A stretch of 64,000 nucleotides of DNA from Pseudomonadota bacterium (GCA_023386885.1 JAEWIX010000048.1:1-64000), one strand, 5' to 3'; positions 34,733 to 44,508 are shown, numbered from the stretch's first letter. Notes: generated by a model from the sequence alone, not told the origin. Made by a program: numbers and translations.

Positions 34733-35344
34733 TCAAGCGGCCATGGTGTCGACGCCGCAGGTCTTGAGCAGGCCGGCGAGTTGCTTGCGGGCATAGAACA
34801 TGCGGGTCTTCACCGTGCTTTGCGGAATCCCGATGATCGTGGCGGCTTCCTCCACCGACTTCTCATGATAGTAGACGAGGTCGATGATCTCGCGATGCGC
34901 CGGCGACAGCTTGCCGATGCAGGCGCGGAGGATGGCGCTGGTCTTGCTGCGCTCGAGCGCCGCTTCCGGCGTGTCGGCATGATCGGCGATTTCCAGCACG
35001 CCGTCCTGATCGAGGTCTTCGTGCGAGCGCTGGCGCAGCGCGGTCAGCGACTTGAAGCGGGCGATCGACATCAGCCAGGTCGACACCTGCGCGCGGCCCT
35101 CGAACTGGCCGGCGGTGCGCCAGACGTCGAGGAACACCTGACTGACGAGGTCTTCCGCGGTGGTGGTGTCGCGGACCATGCGGAGGATGAAGCGATACAC
35201 CCGCACCCGATGGCGCGCGTAGAGAATGTGCATCGCAGGCTTGCTGCCGTCGGCAATGCTCTCCAGCAACATTTCGTCGGAGGTTGCTTGTGCAGCCAGA
35301 ATGCCTTGATGGGCGGCGGCGTTGATGGCGATGATGTTCTGCAT
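34733..35344 (-). CDS. ECF-type RNA polymerase sigma factor
   Basis: A 203-residue sigma factor with only regions 2 and 4. Region 2: LYARHRVRVYRFILRMVRD and AEDLVSQVFLDVWR. Region 4: LSPAHREIIDLVYYHEKSVE then GIPQSTVKTRMFYARKQLA. No anti-sigma factor gene is adjacent; the downstream neighbour is a small exported protein. It begins MQNIIAIN; an ATG at residue 25 is an alternative. Target promoters are unknown. Confidence 0.88.
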   Translation of the reverse strand: MQNIIAINAAAHQGILAAQATSDEMLLESIADGSKPAMHILYARHRVRVYRFILRMVRDTTTAEDLVSQVFLDVWRTAGQFEGRAQVSTWLMSIARFKSLTALRQRSHEDLDQDGVLEIADHADTPEAALERSKTSAILRACIGKLSPAHREIIDLVYYHEKSVEEAATIIGIPQSTVKTRMFYARKQLAGLLKTCGVDTMAA

Positions 35345-35543
35345 GACCGGCTCCCTCGTCGCTTGTGCGGCGTTGTTGTGGGAGCTTTTCTAGCGGGCGG
35401 GTGTTTCAGGACATCTGCACGCCAGGGCAAAAACGGTTTCGTTGCCCGGAGAATTGTTTCGTCGCAGATCCATGGAACGAAACATTCAGAAGGAACAGCC
35501 GTGCTGCGCCGCAATAAAATGTCTGGACTACGACGACGGATCG

Positions 35544-36284
35544 TCAGGACTTGTCGGCGGGGCTGAAAAGATATCCGCCGCCGCGAATGGTGCGGATCAC
35601 CGACGGTTTCGTCGGATCCGGCTCGATTTTGCGGCGGATTCGCATGATCCGCAGGTCGACGGCGCGGTCGAAGGCCTCGGCATCGCGGGCATTGGCCAGC
35701 TCCAGCAGCCGTTCGCGCGATAAGACGCGCTTGGGATTGGCGGCGAAAACCTTCAACAGGCCGAATTCGGAGGCGGTCAACGGATGTTCGTTGCCCTCGT
35801 CGTCGCGCAGCGCCTGCGCCTCGAGGTCGAGCCATCGGGTTCCGAAGCGGACCAGGTGATCGGTGCTGTCCTTGGCGGACGGTGCAGAAGCGGTATCGGT
35901 CGCGGTCTTGACGGGAATGGTGCGTCGCAGCACGGAGCGGATGCGTGCCATCAACTCGCGCAATTCGCACGGCTTGGCGACATAGTCGTCGGCGCCGAGT
36001 TCGAGCCCGACGACGCGATCGATCGGGCTCGCGGTCGCCGTCAGCATGATCACCGGCACGTTGGTGCGGGCCTTGAGGTCGCGGATGATCGAGAGGCCGT
36101 CTTCCTCGGGCATATTGAGGTCAAGTACGACAAGATCGGGCTCGCCAGCAGCAATCGCCTCGCGCAGGCTTTTGCCACCGTCGCAGAGTGTCACCGTAAA
36201 GCCATGCATCCGCAGATAGTCGCCGACCATCTCCCGGGCCGGGGCTTCGTCGTCGACAATGATGATGTGCTGGTTCTGGCTCAT
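35544..36284 (-). CDS. OmpR-family response regulator
   Basis: A 246-residue regulator. The receiver domain has IIVDDEAPAREMVGDYLRMH and the phospho-accepting Asp in VVLDLNMPEEDG, with Thr in MLTAT and Lys in YVAKP. The C-terminal winged helix reads LTASEFGLLKVFAANPKRVL and RIMRIRRKIE. It starts 1 base after the stop of the sensor kinase gene, forming a two-gene operon. Confidence 0.94.
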   Translation of the reverse strand: MSQNQHIIIVDDEAPAREMVGDYLRMHGFTVTLCDGGKSLREAIAAGEPDLVVLDLNMPEEDGLSIIRDLKARTNVPVIMLTATASPIDRVVGLELGADDYVAKPCELRELMARIRSVLRRTIPVKTATDTASAPSAKDSTDHLVRFGTRWLDLEAQALRDDEGNEHPLTASEFGLLKVFAANPKRVLSRERLLELANARDAEAFDRAVDLRIMRIRRKIEPDPTKPSVIRTIRGGGYLFSPADKS

Positions 36285-36285
36285 G

Positions 36286-38031
36286 TCACGCTGCGGTCGT
36301 CACCGGAAGTTCGATCGTAAAGGTAGCCCCTTGTCCGGGGCCGGGGCTATCGGCGGTGATGGTGCCGCCATGCATATCGACAATGCGTTTAACAATCGAG
36401 AGCCCGAGGCCGGTGGAGCTTTCGCCGGCGGTCGGCTTGGCCGAGAGCCGCTGGAAGCGGCCGAACAATCTGCCAAGATCTTCGGGCGAGAGTCCCGCGC
36501 CCTGATCGGTGACGCGAATGACCACGTGCGCTGGATCATAGGCGACGGCCAGCGAAATATTGCCGCCGATCGGACTGTATTTGATGGCATTGCTGACGAG
36601 ATTGTCGATGGCCTCGCGCATCCGGTCGGCGTCGCACATGGTTTGCTGATCGGCCGGAGCGGATACCTCGATCACTTGCTGCTTGTTGGCGGCGGACAGG
36701 CGGTTGGCCTCTGCGACTTCGGTGACCAGCGCCGAGACATCGACCGGCTCGCGCCGGATGGTGATGTCGAAGGCGTCCGCCATCGCGTCGGAGATCAGGT
36801 GATCGACCATCGAGGTCAGGCGCCGGGTAGCGTCGCGAATATGCGTCACCTGCGCGCTGATGCTTTCGCGCGAGGCCTCGGTGCCGATCAGTTCGGTCAG
36901 CATTTCGGTGCGGCCGAGAATCACGCCGAGCGGATTCTTCAGATCGTGCGCGACGGTGCCGAGAATTTCGTTCTTGAAACCGTTGGCGCGCTGCAGCCGC
37001 AGCCACTGCGCCGACAACCGACGATTGGCCAGCATCAGCGCGCGCGTTCGTTGCGCCACCCGATCTTCCAGTTGCGTGTTGGCCTCGTGCAGTTGCTGAT
37101 ACAGAATCACGTTGTCGAATGCGATCGACAGCCGGCTGCCGAAGATTTCCACTAGTGCACGGTCGGTTTCGGACAGCGGACACTCGGCCTGCAACAGCAC
37201 CACCACCTCGCGGCCGCTGCCGGTGCGGATGTAAAGCACGGTGCGCTGGTCGGCGAATTCGTGCGCGCGGCGGCGGAACGCTTCCTCGACCATCTGCCGC
37301 AGATCGATATCGAGCGATTTCGGCCCGGCATGGCCGATGAAGCGGCTGTAGCAGCCCGATCCCGCGAGCACCGCGAAATCGTCGCTGATCTCGCCGCCGT
37401 CCCGCAGCACGAGAATGCCGGCGCAATCGACATTGAGCAGCGAGGCGATCTGCGTGAGCACGCCCTCGGCCAGACGTTGCATCGATTTGAAATCATACAG
37501 CGTCGAAGCCGCGTCGATGATGATCTCGAGGCCGCGCCGGGTCTGCACCATGCGTTCGAGTTGCTGATAGCTGCGCAGCGCCGCGGTCAGCGACGTGAAC
37601 AGCTTGTCGGCGGTCAGTTCGGTCTTCGCCTTGTAGTCGTTGATGTCGTAGTCGACGATGACGCGACGCTCTGGCGCCTGGCCGGGCTGGCCGGTGCGCA
37701 GCACGATGCGAACAGTCTCGTTCTTGATCTCGTTGCGGATGAATTCGACCAGATCGAGCCCGGCGGAATCCGTTTCCATGATGACGTCGAGCAATACGGC
37801 TGCGATGTCGGAATGCTGGCGCATCAACTCGCGGCCTTCGGCGGCGGAATAGGCCGACAGGATCTCCAGCCCCTGACCGTTCAGGGAGTAGTCGCTGAGC
37901 GCGAACCTGGTGCCATCGTGGACCGCCGGATCGTCGTCGATCACGGCGATTTTCCATTTGCGCGAGGTGGTCGATTGTGAGGCAGGCTCGGTATCGTCGA
38001 TCAGGTGGAGGACATCGTCCTGGTCGGCCAT
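36286..38031 (-). CDS. hybrid sensor: receiver + DUF3369 + histidine kinase
   Basis: A 581-residue cytoplasmic protein with no membrane segments. In order: receiver (about 20-145, IAVIDDDPAVHDGT; Asp in VLLDVIMETDS), a DUF3369 GAF-like sensor region (about 150-320, LNVDCAGILVLRDGGE), then HisKA with the phospho-His at about residue 362 in VAHDLKNPLG and the ATPase domain (NLVSNAIKYSP, DQGAGLSPED, GLGLSIVKRIVDMHGG). The receiver at the N terminus may gate the kinase. ATG 38031 begins the domain; codons further upstream are not conserved. Its partner is the OmpR-type regulator 1 base downstream. The signal is unknown. Confidence 0.92.
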   Translation of the reverse strand: MADQDDVLHLIDDTEPASQSTTSRKWKIAVIDDDPAVHDGTRFALSDYSLNGQGLEILSAYSAAEGRELMRQHSDIAAVLLDVIMETDSAGLDLVEFIRNEIKNETVRIVLRTGQPGQAPERRVIVDYDINDYKAKTELTADKLFTSLTAALRSYQQLERMVQTRRGLEIIIDAASTLYDFKSMQRLAEGVLTQIASLLNVDCAGILVLRDGGEISDDFAVLAGSGCYSRFIGHAGPKSLDIDLRQMVEEAFRRRAHEFADQRTVLYIRTGSGREVVVLLQAECPLSETDRALVEIFGSRLSIAFDNVILYQQLHEANTQLEDRVAQRTRALMLANRRLSAQWLRLQRANGFKNEILGTVAHDLKNPLGVILGRTEMLTELIGTEASRESISAQVTHIRDATRRLTSMVDHLISDAMADAFDITIRREPVDVSALVTEVAEANRLSAANKQQVIEVSAPADQQTMCDADRMREAIDNLVSNAIKYSPIGGNISLAVAYDPAHVVIRVTDQGAGLSPEDLGRLFGRFQRLSAKPTAGESSTGLGLSIVKRIVDMHGGTITADSPGPGQGATFTIELPVTTAA

Positions 38032-38293
38032 GATTTCGTTCCGTCGCTGGTCAGGTCGGTTTGATGCGCGCCGCGCGGGGTTTGCCGGCGGCATGATAGT
38101 CCGAAAGTTGGGGGCTTGTCGCGGCCTGAGGACCGCCACGTTAAGTCTGCCGAATGGCTGTTCGGTTCATCCGGGCCGGCCTTTCTTTGGCACATGGCGA
38201 CGCCGGAGCACCGGGCGCAGCAGTCTTGCGGACGGCTCGGTTTTCCGCGTAGAGCAAAATCATAAGCAAGAAAATGCCGCCAGGAGGATCGTC

Positions 38294-40159
38294 ATGACAC
38301 CCGCCGCCGCGCTTCATCAGGATAGCGCTCCCTTGTTCGCGATGCCGCAGATCGTCGCGGACCGTCGTACCGACGGCTCCATCTGGGTGCGATCCACCGT
38401 TGCGTTGCAGCCGGCGGCGCGCTGCGTCGGCGACTGGCTCGAACAATGGGCGGCGCGCACGCCGGACCGCATCTTCCTCGGCGAACGCCGGAGTGTCGAT
38501 CAACCGTGGACCACAGTGACCTATGCCGAGGCGCTACGCCGGGTCCGCCGGATCGGCGCGTGGGTGCTGGCCCGGAAGATGAGCCCGGAACGGCCCTTGG
38601 TGATCCTGTCCGACAACGGCATCGATCACGCGCTGTTCGCGCTCGGTGCCATGCATGTCGGCGTGCCGGTGGCGGCGATCTCGCCGGCCTATTCGCTGGT
38701 CGCCAAGGAGTTCGACAAGCTCACGAGCATGGTGGCTTTGCTCGATCCGGGCGCGATCTATGTCTCGCAGCTCAAGCCGTTCGCGGCGGCGCTCGCCGCC
38801 ATTGCGTCCTCGCACAACGCCGAGATCGTCAGCGGCGAGGATGCGCCGGGCGGCGGAGCGATCGCCTTCCGCGACATTCTGGATACGCCCGAGAACGCGG
38901 ATGTCGCGCAGGCATTCGCCGCCGTCGGTCCCGATACGATCGCGAAATTCCTGTTCACCTCCGGCTCGACCGGCGTTCCCAAGGCCGTCATCAATACGCA
39001 TCGGATGCTGACTACCAGTCAGGCGGCGAAGGCGCAGGTGTGGCCGTTCCTCGATCGTGCGCAGGATGAACTGGTGATTCTCGACTGGCTGCCATGGAGC
39101 CACACCTTCGGCGCCAACCACAATTTCAATATGGTGCTGCGTAACGGTGGCTCGCTTTACGTCGACGCCGGCAAGCCCGCGCCGGGCCTGTTCGCCACCT
39201 CGCTGGCGAACCTGCGCGATGTTGTGCCCACCGTCTATTTCAACGTGCCGCGCGGCTTCGACATGCTGATCGCCGCGTTGCGCGAGGATGCCGAGTTGCG
39301 CAAGCGCTTCTTCAACGGCGTGAAGATCATCTTCTTCGCCGGTGCGGCGCTGCCGCAGAACCTGTGGGAAGCGCTGGAGGAGATGTCGCAGGCGACCGTC
39401 GGGCGGCGACTGCCGATGGTCTCCGCCTGGGGCTCGACGGAAACCGCGCCGCTCGCCACCGACTGTCATTTCCAGGCGCAACGCTCCGGCAATATCGGCG
39501 TGCCGATCCCCGGTACTGATCTGAAACTCGTGCCGTCTGGCGACAAGCTGGAGGTGCGTGTGCGCGGCCCGAACGTCACGCCCGGCTACTGGAAATCTCC
39601 GGAGCAGACCGCGGCTGCCTTCGATGCCGACGGTTTCTATCAGATCGGAGATGCGGTGAAGTTCGCCGATCCCGAACGCCCCGAACTTGGCCTGTTCTTC
39701 GACGGTCGCGTCGCGGAGGATTTCAAACTGACGTCCGGCACATGGGTCAGCGTCGGCACGCTGCGGGTGGCGGGCATCGCGGCGCTGGCGCCGCTGGCGC
39801 AGGATATCGTCGTCACCGGGCACGGTGGGGACCATGTGCGGTTTCTGGTGTTTCCGAATGTCGCGGCGTGCCGCGCGCTGGCGGGATTGCCGGAGAGCGC
39901 CGCGCTCGACGATGTGCTGCGCAGTGAGCGCGTACGCGCCGGCATTGCGGAAGGGTTGGCGAAACTCAAGGCGCGTAGCGGTGGATCGTCGGGTCATGCC
40001 ACTCGCGCGCTGCTGGTGGCTGTGCCGCCATCGGTCGATTACGGCGAGATCACCGACAAGGGTTACATCAACCAGCGCGCGGTGCTGGCGCGCCGCGCCG
40101 CCGATGTCGCGGCACTGGAAGACGATACGTCAACGCGATGGACCGCCTGCGGGGCGTAA
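38294..40159 (+). CDS. fcs: feruloyl-CoA synthase
   Basis: A 621-residue ATP-dependent CoA ligase. It carries LFTSGSTGVPKAVINTH, the characteristic ILDWLPWSHTFGANHNFN and GGSLYVDAGKP, and GSTETAPLATD, the pattern of feruloyl-CoA synthases that activate ferulate, coumarate and caffeate. AGGAGGATC lies just before ATG 38294; the frame is open further upstream without homology. Usual partners (enoyl-CoA hydratase/aldolase and vanillin dehydrogenase) are not adjacent; they may be elsewhere, or ferulate may follow the beta-oxidation route. Confidence 0.85.
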   Translation: MTPAAALHQDSAPLFAMPQIVADRRTDGSIWVRSTVALQPAARCVGDWLEQWAARTPDRIFLGERRSVDQPWTTVTYAEALRRVRRIGAWVLARKMSPERPLVILSDNGIDHALFALGAMHVGVPVAAISPAYSLVAKEFDKLTSMVALLDPGAIYVSQLKPFAAALAAIASSHNAEIVSGEDAPGGGAIAFRDILDTPENADVAQAFAAVGPDTIAKFLFTSGSTGVPKAVINTHRMLTTSQAAKAQVWPFLDRAQDELVILDWLPWSHTFGANHNFNMVLRNGGSLYVDAGKPAPGLFATSLANLRDVVPTVYFNVPRGFDMLIAALREDAELRKRFFNGVKIIFFAGAALPQNLWEALEEMSQATVGRRLPMVSAWGSTETAPLATDCHFQAQRSGNIGVPIPGTDLKLVPSGDKLEVRVRGPNVTPGYWKSPEQTAAAFDADGFYQIGDAVKFADPERPELGLFFDGRVAEDFKLTSGTWVSVGTLRVAGIAALAPLAQDIVVTGHGGDHVRFLVFPNVAACRALAGLPESAALDDVLRSERVRAGIAEGLAKLKARSGGSSGHATRALLVAVPPSVDYGEITDKGYINQRAVLARRAADVAALEDDTSTRWTACGA

Positions 40160-40175
40160 CGGCGCGATCTTCGCT

Positions 40176-40910
40176 CTAACCGTTCGGCAAACGGAAGCGC
40201 GCGTCGAAACCAAGGTCGCGGCGCGCCTTGTCGGTGGCAATGAGATCGTTCGGCTCGGCGATGTTATAGATTCCCGGTTCGCCGTGCTCGATGGCGAGCA
40301 ATGCGGCATGGGCTGCGGCATCGACATGCAGCGGCGCGGTGCCCTCAGGCGCGTCGCGGCCGGTGCCCGGCCCGTAAAGTTGACCGTAGCGCAGCACGAT
40401 GCCGTCCAGCGGCGGCGATTGCAGCGTTTGTGTTTCCAGCGCGACGACGCCGGCGATGCTCACATTGTAGCTGCCGTCGGCCTCGACCTTCAGCGGGTCG
40501 CTTTCGTGATGTGGTGCCGTGCCGAGCGCGTAGATCCACGCGATGCTCTGCGCGATCATTTGCTTGGTCCCAACGGCAAGCGCCGCCTGCACCAGATTGC
40601 GCGTGCCTTCGTCGCGGATGCGCGCGTTGCGAACCAGTGCATCCGCCATCTTCGTCGGATCGAGAGCGGGGGGAAGGTCGGTCAGTTGGTGGATGACGAT
40701 ATCGGGCCTGAAGGCCGTGACCGCGCGCTTCAAGGCGTCTGCATCGAATACGTCGACCACGACCGGCTCGGCACCCAGCGCGCGCAGCGTCGCGGCCTTG
40801 GCGTCGACCCGCGTCGTGCCTGCGACATCATGACCGGCGGCGCGCAGCAATGGCACCAGCCGCTGTCCAATGGCGCCCGTTGCGCCGGCAAGAAAGATGC
40901 GATGGTTCAT
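40176..40910 (-). CDS. NAD(P)-binding epimerase-like protein
   Basis: A 244-residue Rossmann-fold protein. GATGAIGQ near the N terminus binds NAD(P); the region KRAVTAFRPDIVIHQLTDLP is typical of extended or atypical SDRs of the NmrA/epimerase class. The usual catalytic YxxxK is not clear, which fits the atypical group. Function unknown. It is convergent with the fcs gene. Confidence 0.8.
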   Translation of the reverse strand: MNHRIFLAGATGAIGQRLVPLLRAAGHDVAGTTRVDAKAATLRALGAEPVVVDVFDADALKRAVTAFRPDIVIHQLTDLPPALDPTKMADALVRNARIRDEGTRNLVQAALAVGTKQMIAQSIAWIYALGTAPHHESDPLKVEADGSYNVSIAGVVALETQTLQSPPLDGIVLRYGQLYGPGTGRDAPEGTAPLHVDAAAHAALLAIEHGEPGIYNIAEPNDLIATDKARRDLGFDARFRLPNG

Positions 40911-41261
40911 GGGAGATGGCTCACAGGATATGCTTTCATCGAAACAGCGTGCTGCGTTGCAGCACAGTTTTCGTCGTATGAGTTTAGTAGCGCGATCCTG
41001 ATCGCTCGGGAAATATCGTCCAAACCTGAATTATATTTCTTGCAATCCTCGGAAGATGCGAACTATGCTGCATGAATGCTCGGGCGTTCGCGTGGAGAGG
41101 GACGCGGCCGTCCAAGTCCCGGTTTGACCATTGCCGTCGGCGCGGTTCGCGGCGAAGGCAAAAAGTTTTAAGATTGAAATAATACGGCGCGCAAGGAATA
41201 CTGCTTCACCTTCGTGCGCAAAAGGCTACGTGAAAAAACACAGAGAGAGGGAGGAATTACC
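40911..41261. other. AT-rich intergenic region upstream of the second liv operon
   Basis: Between divergent genes. Two TGCA tetramers (41041 and 41069), the half-site expected for BoxR/BzdR repressors, occur 28 bases apart, but they are too few to call an operator. A run GAGAGAGGGAGGAATTAC provides a strong ribosome site for the binding-protein gene. No gene is seen. Confidence 0.4.
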
Positions 41262-42461
41262 ATGTCGAGTCGTCTGATCGTGAGCCGCCGCACCTTGCTC
41301 ACCGGAGCGGCTGGCGCAGCCACGCTTGCCGTCGCGCCCGTATTGCGTTCGCCGGCGATCGCGCAAAACGCGCCGCTCAAGGTCGGCCTGATGCTGCCTT
41401 ACACGGGCACTTACGCCAAGCTCGGCAAGTTCATCGACGATGGTTTCCGTCTCTATGTCGAACAGAAGGGCGGCAAGCTCGGCGGTCGCGAGATCGCGTT
41501 CGTGCAGGTTGACGACGAATCCAAGCCGGAGGCCGCGACCGATAACATGAATCGCCTGGTCGGCCGCGAGAAGGCCGATGTCGTGATCGGCACGGTGCAT
41601 TCCGGCGTCGCGATGGCGATGGTGAAGGTCGCGCGCGACACCAAGACCTTGATGATCATTCCCAACGCCGGCGCCAACGATGCGACCGGTGCCGCCTGCG
41701 CGCCAAATATCTTCCGCTCGTCGTTCTCGAACTGGCAGACCACCTTCCCGATGGGGAAGGTGCTGGCCGATGCCGGCATCAAGAATGTCGCCACCATCAC
41801 CTGGCGCTATACCGCGGGCAGCGAAATGATCGATGCTTTCGCGGAAAACTTCACCAAGCACGGCGGCAAGATCGCCGAGAAGATGACGGTACCGTTCCCC
41901 GAGGTCGAATTCCAGGCGCTGCTTACGCGCGTTGCGACCTTGAAGCCCGATGCGGTGTTCAGTTTCTTCGCCGGCGGCGGCGCGGTGAAGTTCGTCAAGG
42001 ATTATGCGGCAGCGGGCCTCGGCAAGACCATTCCGCTTTACGGCGCGGGCTTCCTCACCGACGGCACCTTGGCCGCGCAGGGCGATGCCGCCAACGGCAT
42101 CAAGACCACGCTGCATTACGCCGACAATCTCGACAATCCGGCCAACGTCGCCTTCCTCAAGGCTTTCAAGGCCAAGACCGGCAATGTCGGCGACATCTAC
42201 GCGGTGCAGGGTTTTGACGCTGCGGCGTTGCTCGATGCCGGTATGACGGCGGTGGGCGGCGACGACAAGCAGCGCGACAAGATGATTGCGGCAATGGGCG
42301 CCGCGAAGATCGACAGCCCGCGCGGCCCGCTCTCCTTCAACAAGGCGCACAACCCGATCCAGAACATCTATCTGCGTGAGGTGCGCAACGGCCGCAACGA
42401 GATGATCTCCATCGCGCAGAAGGACGTCGACGATCCGGCGCGCGGCTGCAAACTGGCGTAA
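41262..42461 (+). CDS. ABC transporter substrate-binding protein (aromatic/carboxylic acid type)
   Basis: A 399-residue periplasmic binding protein. The N terminus VSRRTLLTGAAG contains a twin-Arg, suggesting Tat export, with a cleavage site near PAIAQ. Mature protein begins APLKVGLMLPYTGTYAKLGK, the LivK-type fold typical of binding proteins for aromatic acids. First gene of the operon that leads up to the box genes, so benzoate or hydroxybenzoate is the probable ligand (inference). Confidence 0.9.
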   Translation: MSSRLIVSRRTLLTGAAGAATLAVAPVLRSPAIAQNAPLKVGLMLPYTGTYAKLGKFIDDGFRLYVEQKGGKLGGREIAFVQVDDESKPEAATDNMNRLVGREKADVVIGTVHSGVAMAMVKVARDTKTLMIIPNAGANDATGAACAPNIFRSSFSNWQTTFPMGKVLADAGIKNVATITWRYTAGSEMIDAFAENFTKHGGKIAEKMTVPFPEVEFQALLTRVATLKPDAVFSFFAGGGAVKFVKDYAAAGLGKTIPLYGAGFLTDGTLAAQGDAANGIKTTLHYADNLDNPANVAFLKAFKAKTGNVGDIYAVQGFDAAALLDAGMTAVGGDDKQRDKMIAAMGAAKIDSPRGPLSFNKAHNPIQNIYLREVRNGRNEMISIAQKDVDDPARGCKLA

Positions 42462-42475
42462 GAGGTCTAGCATCC

Positions 42476-42606
42476 GTCATGCCCGGGCATAGCCGTTTGA
42501 AGAACGGCGTTCCAAAGACGCCTATGTGCCGGGCATCCACGCCTTAATCTTTAAGCAGTCGTTTGAGCCAAGACGTGGATGGCCGGGACAAGCCCGGCCA
42601 TGACGA
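42476..42606. repeat. REP-like palindromes between binding-protein and permease genes
   Basis: Two hairpin-forming units: GTCATGCCCGGGCAT..GTGCCGGGCATCCACGCC and GTGGATGGCCGGGAC..AAGCCCGGCCATGACGAC. The second equals the reverse of the element at 11738. Lying inside an operon it may lower expression of the following permease genes. Confidence 0.7.
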
Positions 42607-42634
42607 CAGTTAGAATGTCATCATCGGATATTCC

Positions 42635-43507
42635 ATGGACCTCGTCACCTTCGGCGTGCAACTGCTCAACGCCATCCAATATGGAATGGTGCTGTTTCTC
42701 GTCGCGAGCGGACTGACGCTGGTGTTCGGCATTCTCGGCGTGATCAACCTCGCGCACGGCGCGTTCTATATGTTCGGCGCCTATCTGGCGTACTGGATCG
42801 CCGCCTACACCGGTAACTTCTGGATCGCGATGGTTGCGGGCGTGGCGATCGCCTTCGTGGTCGGGCTGGTGCTGGAGAATGTGTTCATCCGCCGGCTCTA
42901 TGGCCGCGATCATCTGGTGCAGGTGCTGCTGTCGTTCGGCTTGATCCTCGTCATCGACGAAGCGCGCGAAATCCTGTTCGGCAAGGACGTGCATTCGGTC
43001 GCGCCGCCGGCATGGCTCTCGGGCTCGATCCAGTTGACCGACAATCTCTCCTATCCGGTCTATCGGCTGGCGATCTGCGGCTTCTGTCTGGTCGTCGCAG
43101 CGCTGATCTTCTTTGTCATTACCCGCACCAAGATCGGCATGATCGTGCGCGCCGGCGCCGAAAACCGCGAGATGACGCGGGTGCTCGGCATCAAGTTCGA
43201 TGTGGTGAACCGTTACGTCTTCGCCGTCGGCATTGCGCTGGCCGCGCTCGGCGGCATCGTCATCGCGCCGATCTCGACGGTGTTTCCCGGCATGGGCGAC
43301 GGCATGTTGATTCTGTCCTTCGTCGTCGTCGTGCTCGGCGGCATCGGTTCGGTGGCGGGCGCCGCGGTCGGCGCACTGCTGATTGGCCTCACTGACACGT
43401 TCGGCAAGGTGTTCTTTCCCAGCGTCTCCAGCATCCTGATCTACGTGCTGATGGCGGCGGTGCTGCTGTGGCGGCCCAACGGCATCCTCGGCCGGCGGGA
43501 GGTGTGA
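42635..43507 (+). CDS. ABC transporter permease, LivH type
   Basis: A 290-residue permease, about eight helices. VFGILGVINLAHGAFYMFGAY near the N terminus and RAGAENREMTRVLGIK in the cytoplasmic loop are family motifs. Part of the second liv operon. Confidence 0.93.
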   Translation: MDLVTFGVQLLNAIQYGMVLFLVASGLTLVFGILGVINLAHGAFYMFGAYLAYWIAAYTGNFWIAMVAGVAIAFVVGLVLENVFIRRLYGRDHLVQVLLSFGLILVIDEAREILFGKDVHSVAPPAWLSGSIQLTDNLSYPVYRLAICGFCLVVAALIFFVITRTKIGMIVRAGAENREMTRVLGIKFDVVNRYVFAVGIALAALGGIVIAPISTVFPGMGDGMLILSFVVVVLGGIGSVAGAAVGALLIGLTDTFGKVFFPSVSSILIYVLMAAVLLWRPNGILGRREV

Positions 43508-43512
43508 GGCCG

Positions 43513-44508
43513 ATGCGCGGATGGCTTATCCCCGTCGTGTTGCTCGCCGCGGCGATCGCGCTGCCGTTCGTGGTGCCGACCTATTATGTCCAGTTCGTCA
43601 GCAAGGCGTTCATCATGGGCATTCTCGCCATGGCGCTGAACCTTGCGGTGGGGCATGGCGGTCTGGTTAGCCTGTGTCATGCCGCGTTCTTCGGTCTTGC
43701 CGGGTATGTGCTCGCGCTGCTGTCGCCGGGCTACGATCCGGCGTCGCTGTTGCTGACGCTGCCGGCGGCGATGCTGGCGGCCGCTGCCGCGGCGCTGATC
43801 ATCGGTGCGCTGGCGCTGCGCACCCGCGGTGTCTACTTCATCATGGTGACGCTGGCGTTCGGCGAGATGCTGTTCTTCCTGTTTCATGATACCGACATCG
43901 CCGGCGGATCGGACGGCGCGTATGTCAACGCCAAGCCCGAGATTGCCATCGCCGGTCATCGACTGCTCGATCTCGCTTCGCCGATGGCGTTCTACTTCGT
44001 GGTGCTGTTCTTCCTGATCGCGACGATCGCGGTGCTGACCATGCTGGTCCGGTCGCCGTTCGGCCATGCCCTGGCGGCGGCGCGCGACAACGAGCGCCGC
44101 GCCCGCTCGCTCGGCTTTCCGATCTATCGCATTCGGCTGGTCGCTTTTGTGATCTCGGGCGCGATCGCGGGTCTCGCCGGCTATTTCGCCGCCGCGCAGT
44201 TCGGCTTCGTCGCGCCGCAGATGCTGGGCTGGCATCTCTCCGCCACGGTGCTGGTGATGGTGTTGATCGGTGGCTTGCGCTCGGTGACCGGGCCGCTGAT
44301 CGGTGCGTTGGTTTTGATCGTGCTCGAGGAAGTGCTGAAAGCCTCGACGGACTACTGGAAACTGGCGGAAGGCTTGATCATCATTGTCATCGTGCTGGCG
44401 TTGCCGAATGGCGTTCGCCAGTTGTGGTCGATGATTTTTGGCGAACCATCCGACAAGCAATCGTCGCGCCGGGCGACGCCCTCTGTCGCGGAGGGCCGCC
44501 ATGGTTGA
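43513..44508 (+). CDS. ABC transporter permease, LivM type
   Basis: A 331-residue permease. AMALNLAVGHGGLVSLCHAA corresponds to the LivM signature, followed by LALRTRGVYFIMVTLAF and RDNERRARSLGFPIYRIR in the cytoplasmic loop. ATG 43513 is used; its end overlaps the next gene by eight bases. Confidence 0.93.
   Translation: MRGWLIPVVLLAAAIALPFVVPTYYVQFVSKAFIMGILAMALNLAVGHGGLVSLCHAAFFGLAGYVLALLSPGYDPASLLLTLPAAMLAAAAAALIIGALALRTRGVYFIMVTLAFGEMLFFLFHDTDIAGGSDGAYVNAKPEIAIAGHRLLDLASPMAFYFVVLFFLIATIAVLTMLVRSPFGHALAAARDNERRARSLGFPIYRIRLVAFVISGAIAGLAGYFAAAQFGFVAPQMLGWHLSATVLVMVLIGGLRSVTGPLIGALVLIVLEEVLKASTDYWKLAEGLIIIVIVLALPNGVRQLWSMIFGEPSDKQSSRRATPSVAEGRHG

Noticed and set aside
34388..35566. 392-codon open frame on the plus strand
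   Set aside because: Antisense to the sigma-factor gene; it also reads through the tandem repeats, and no domain is visible.
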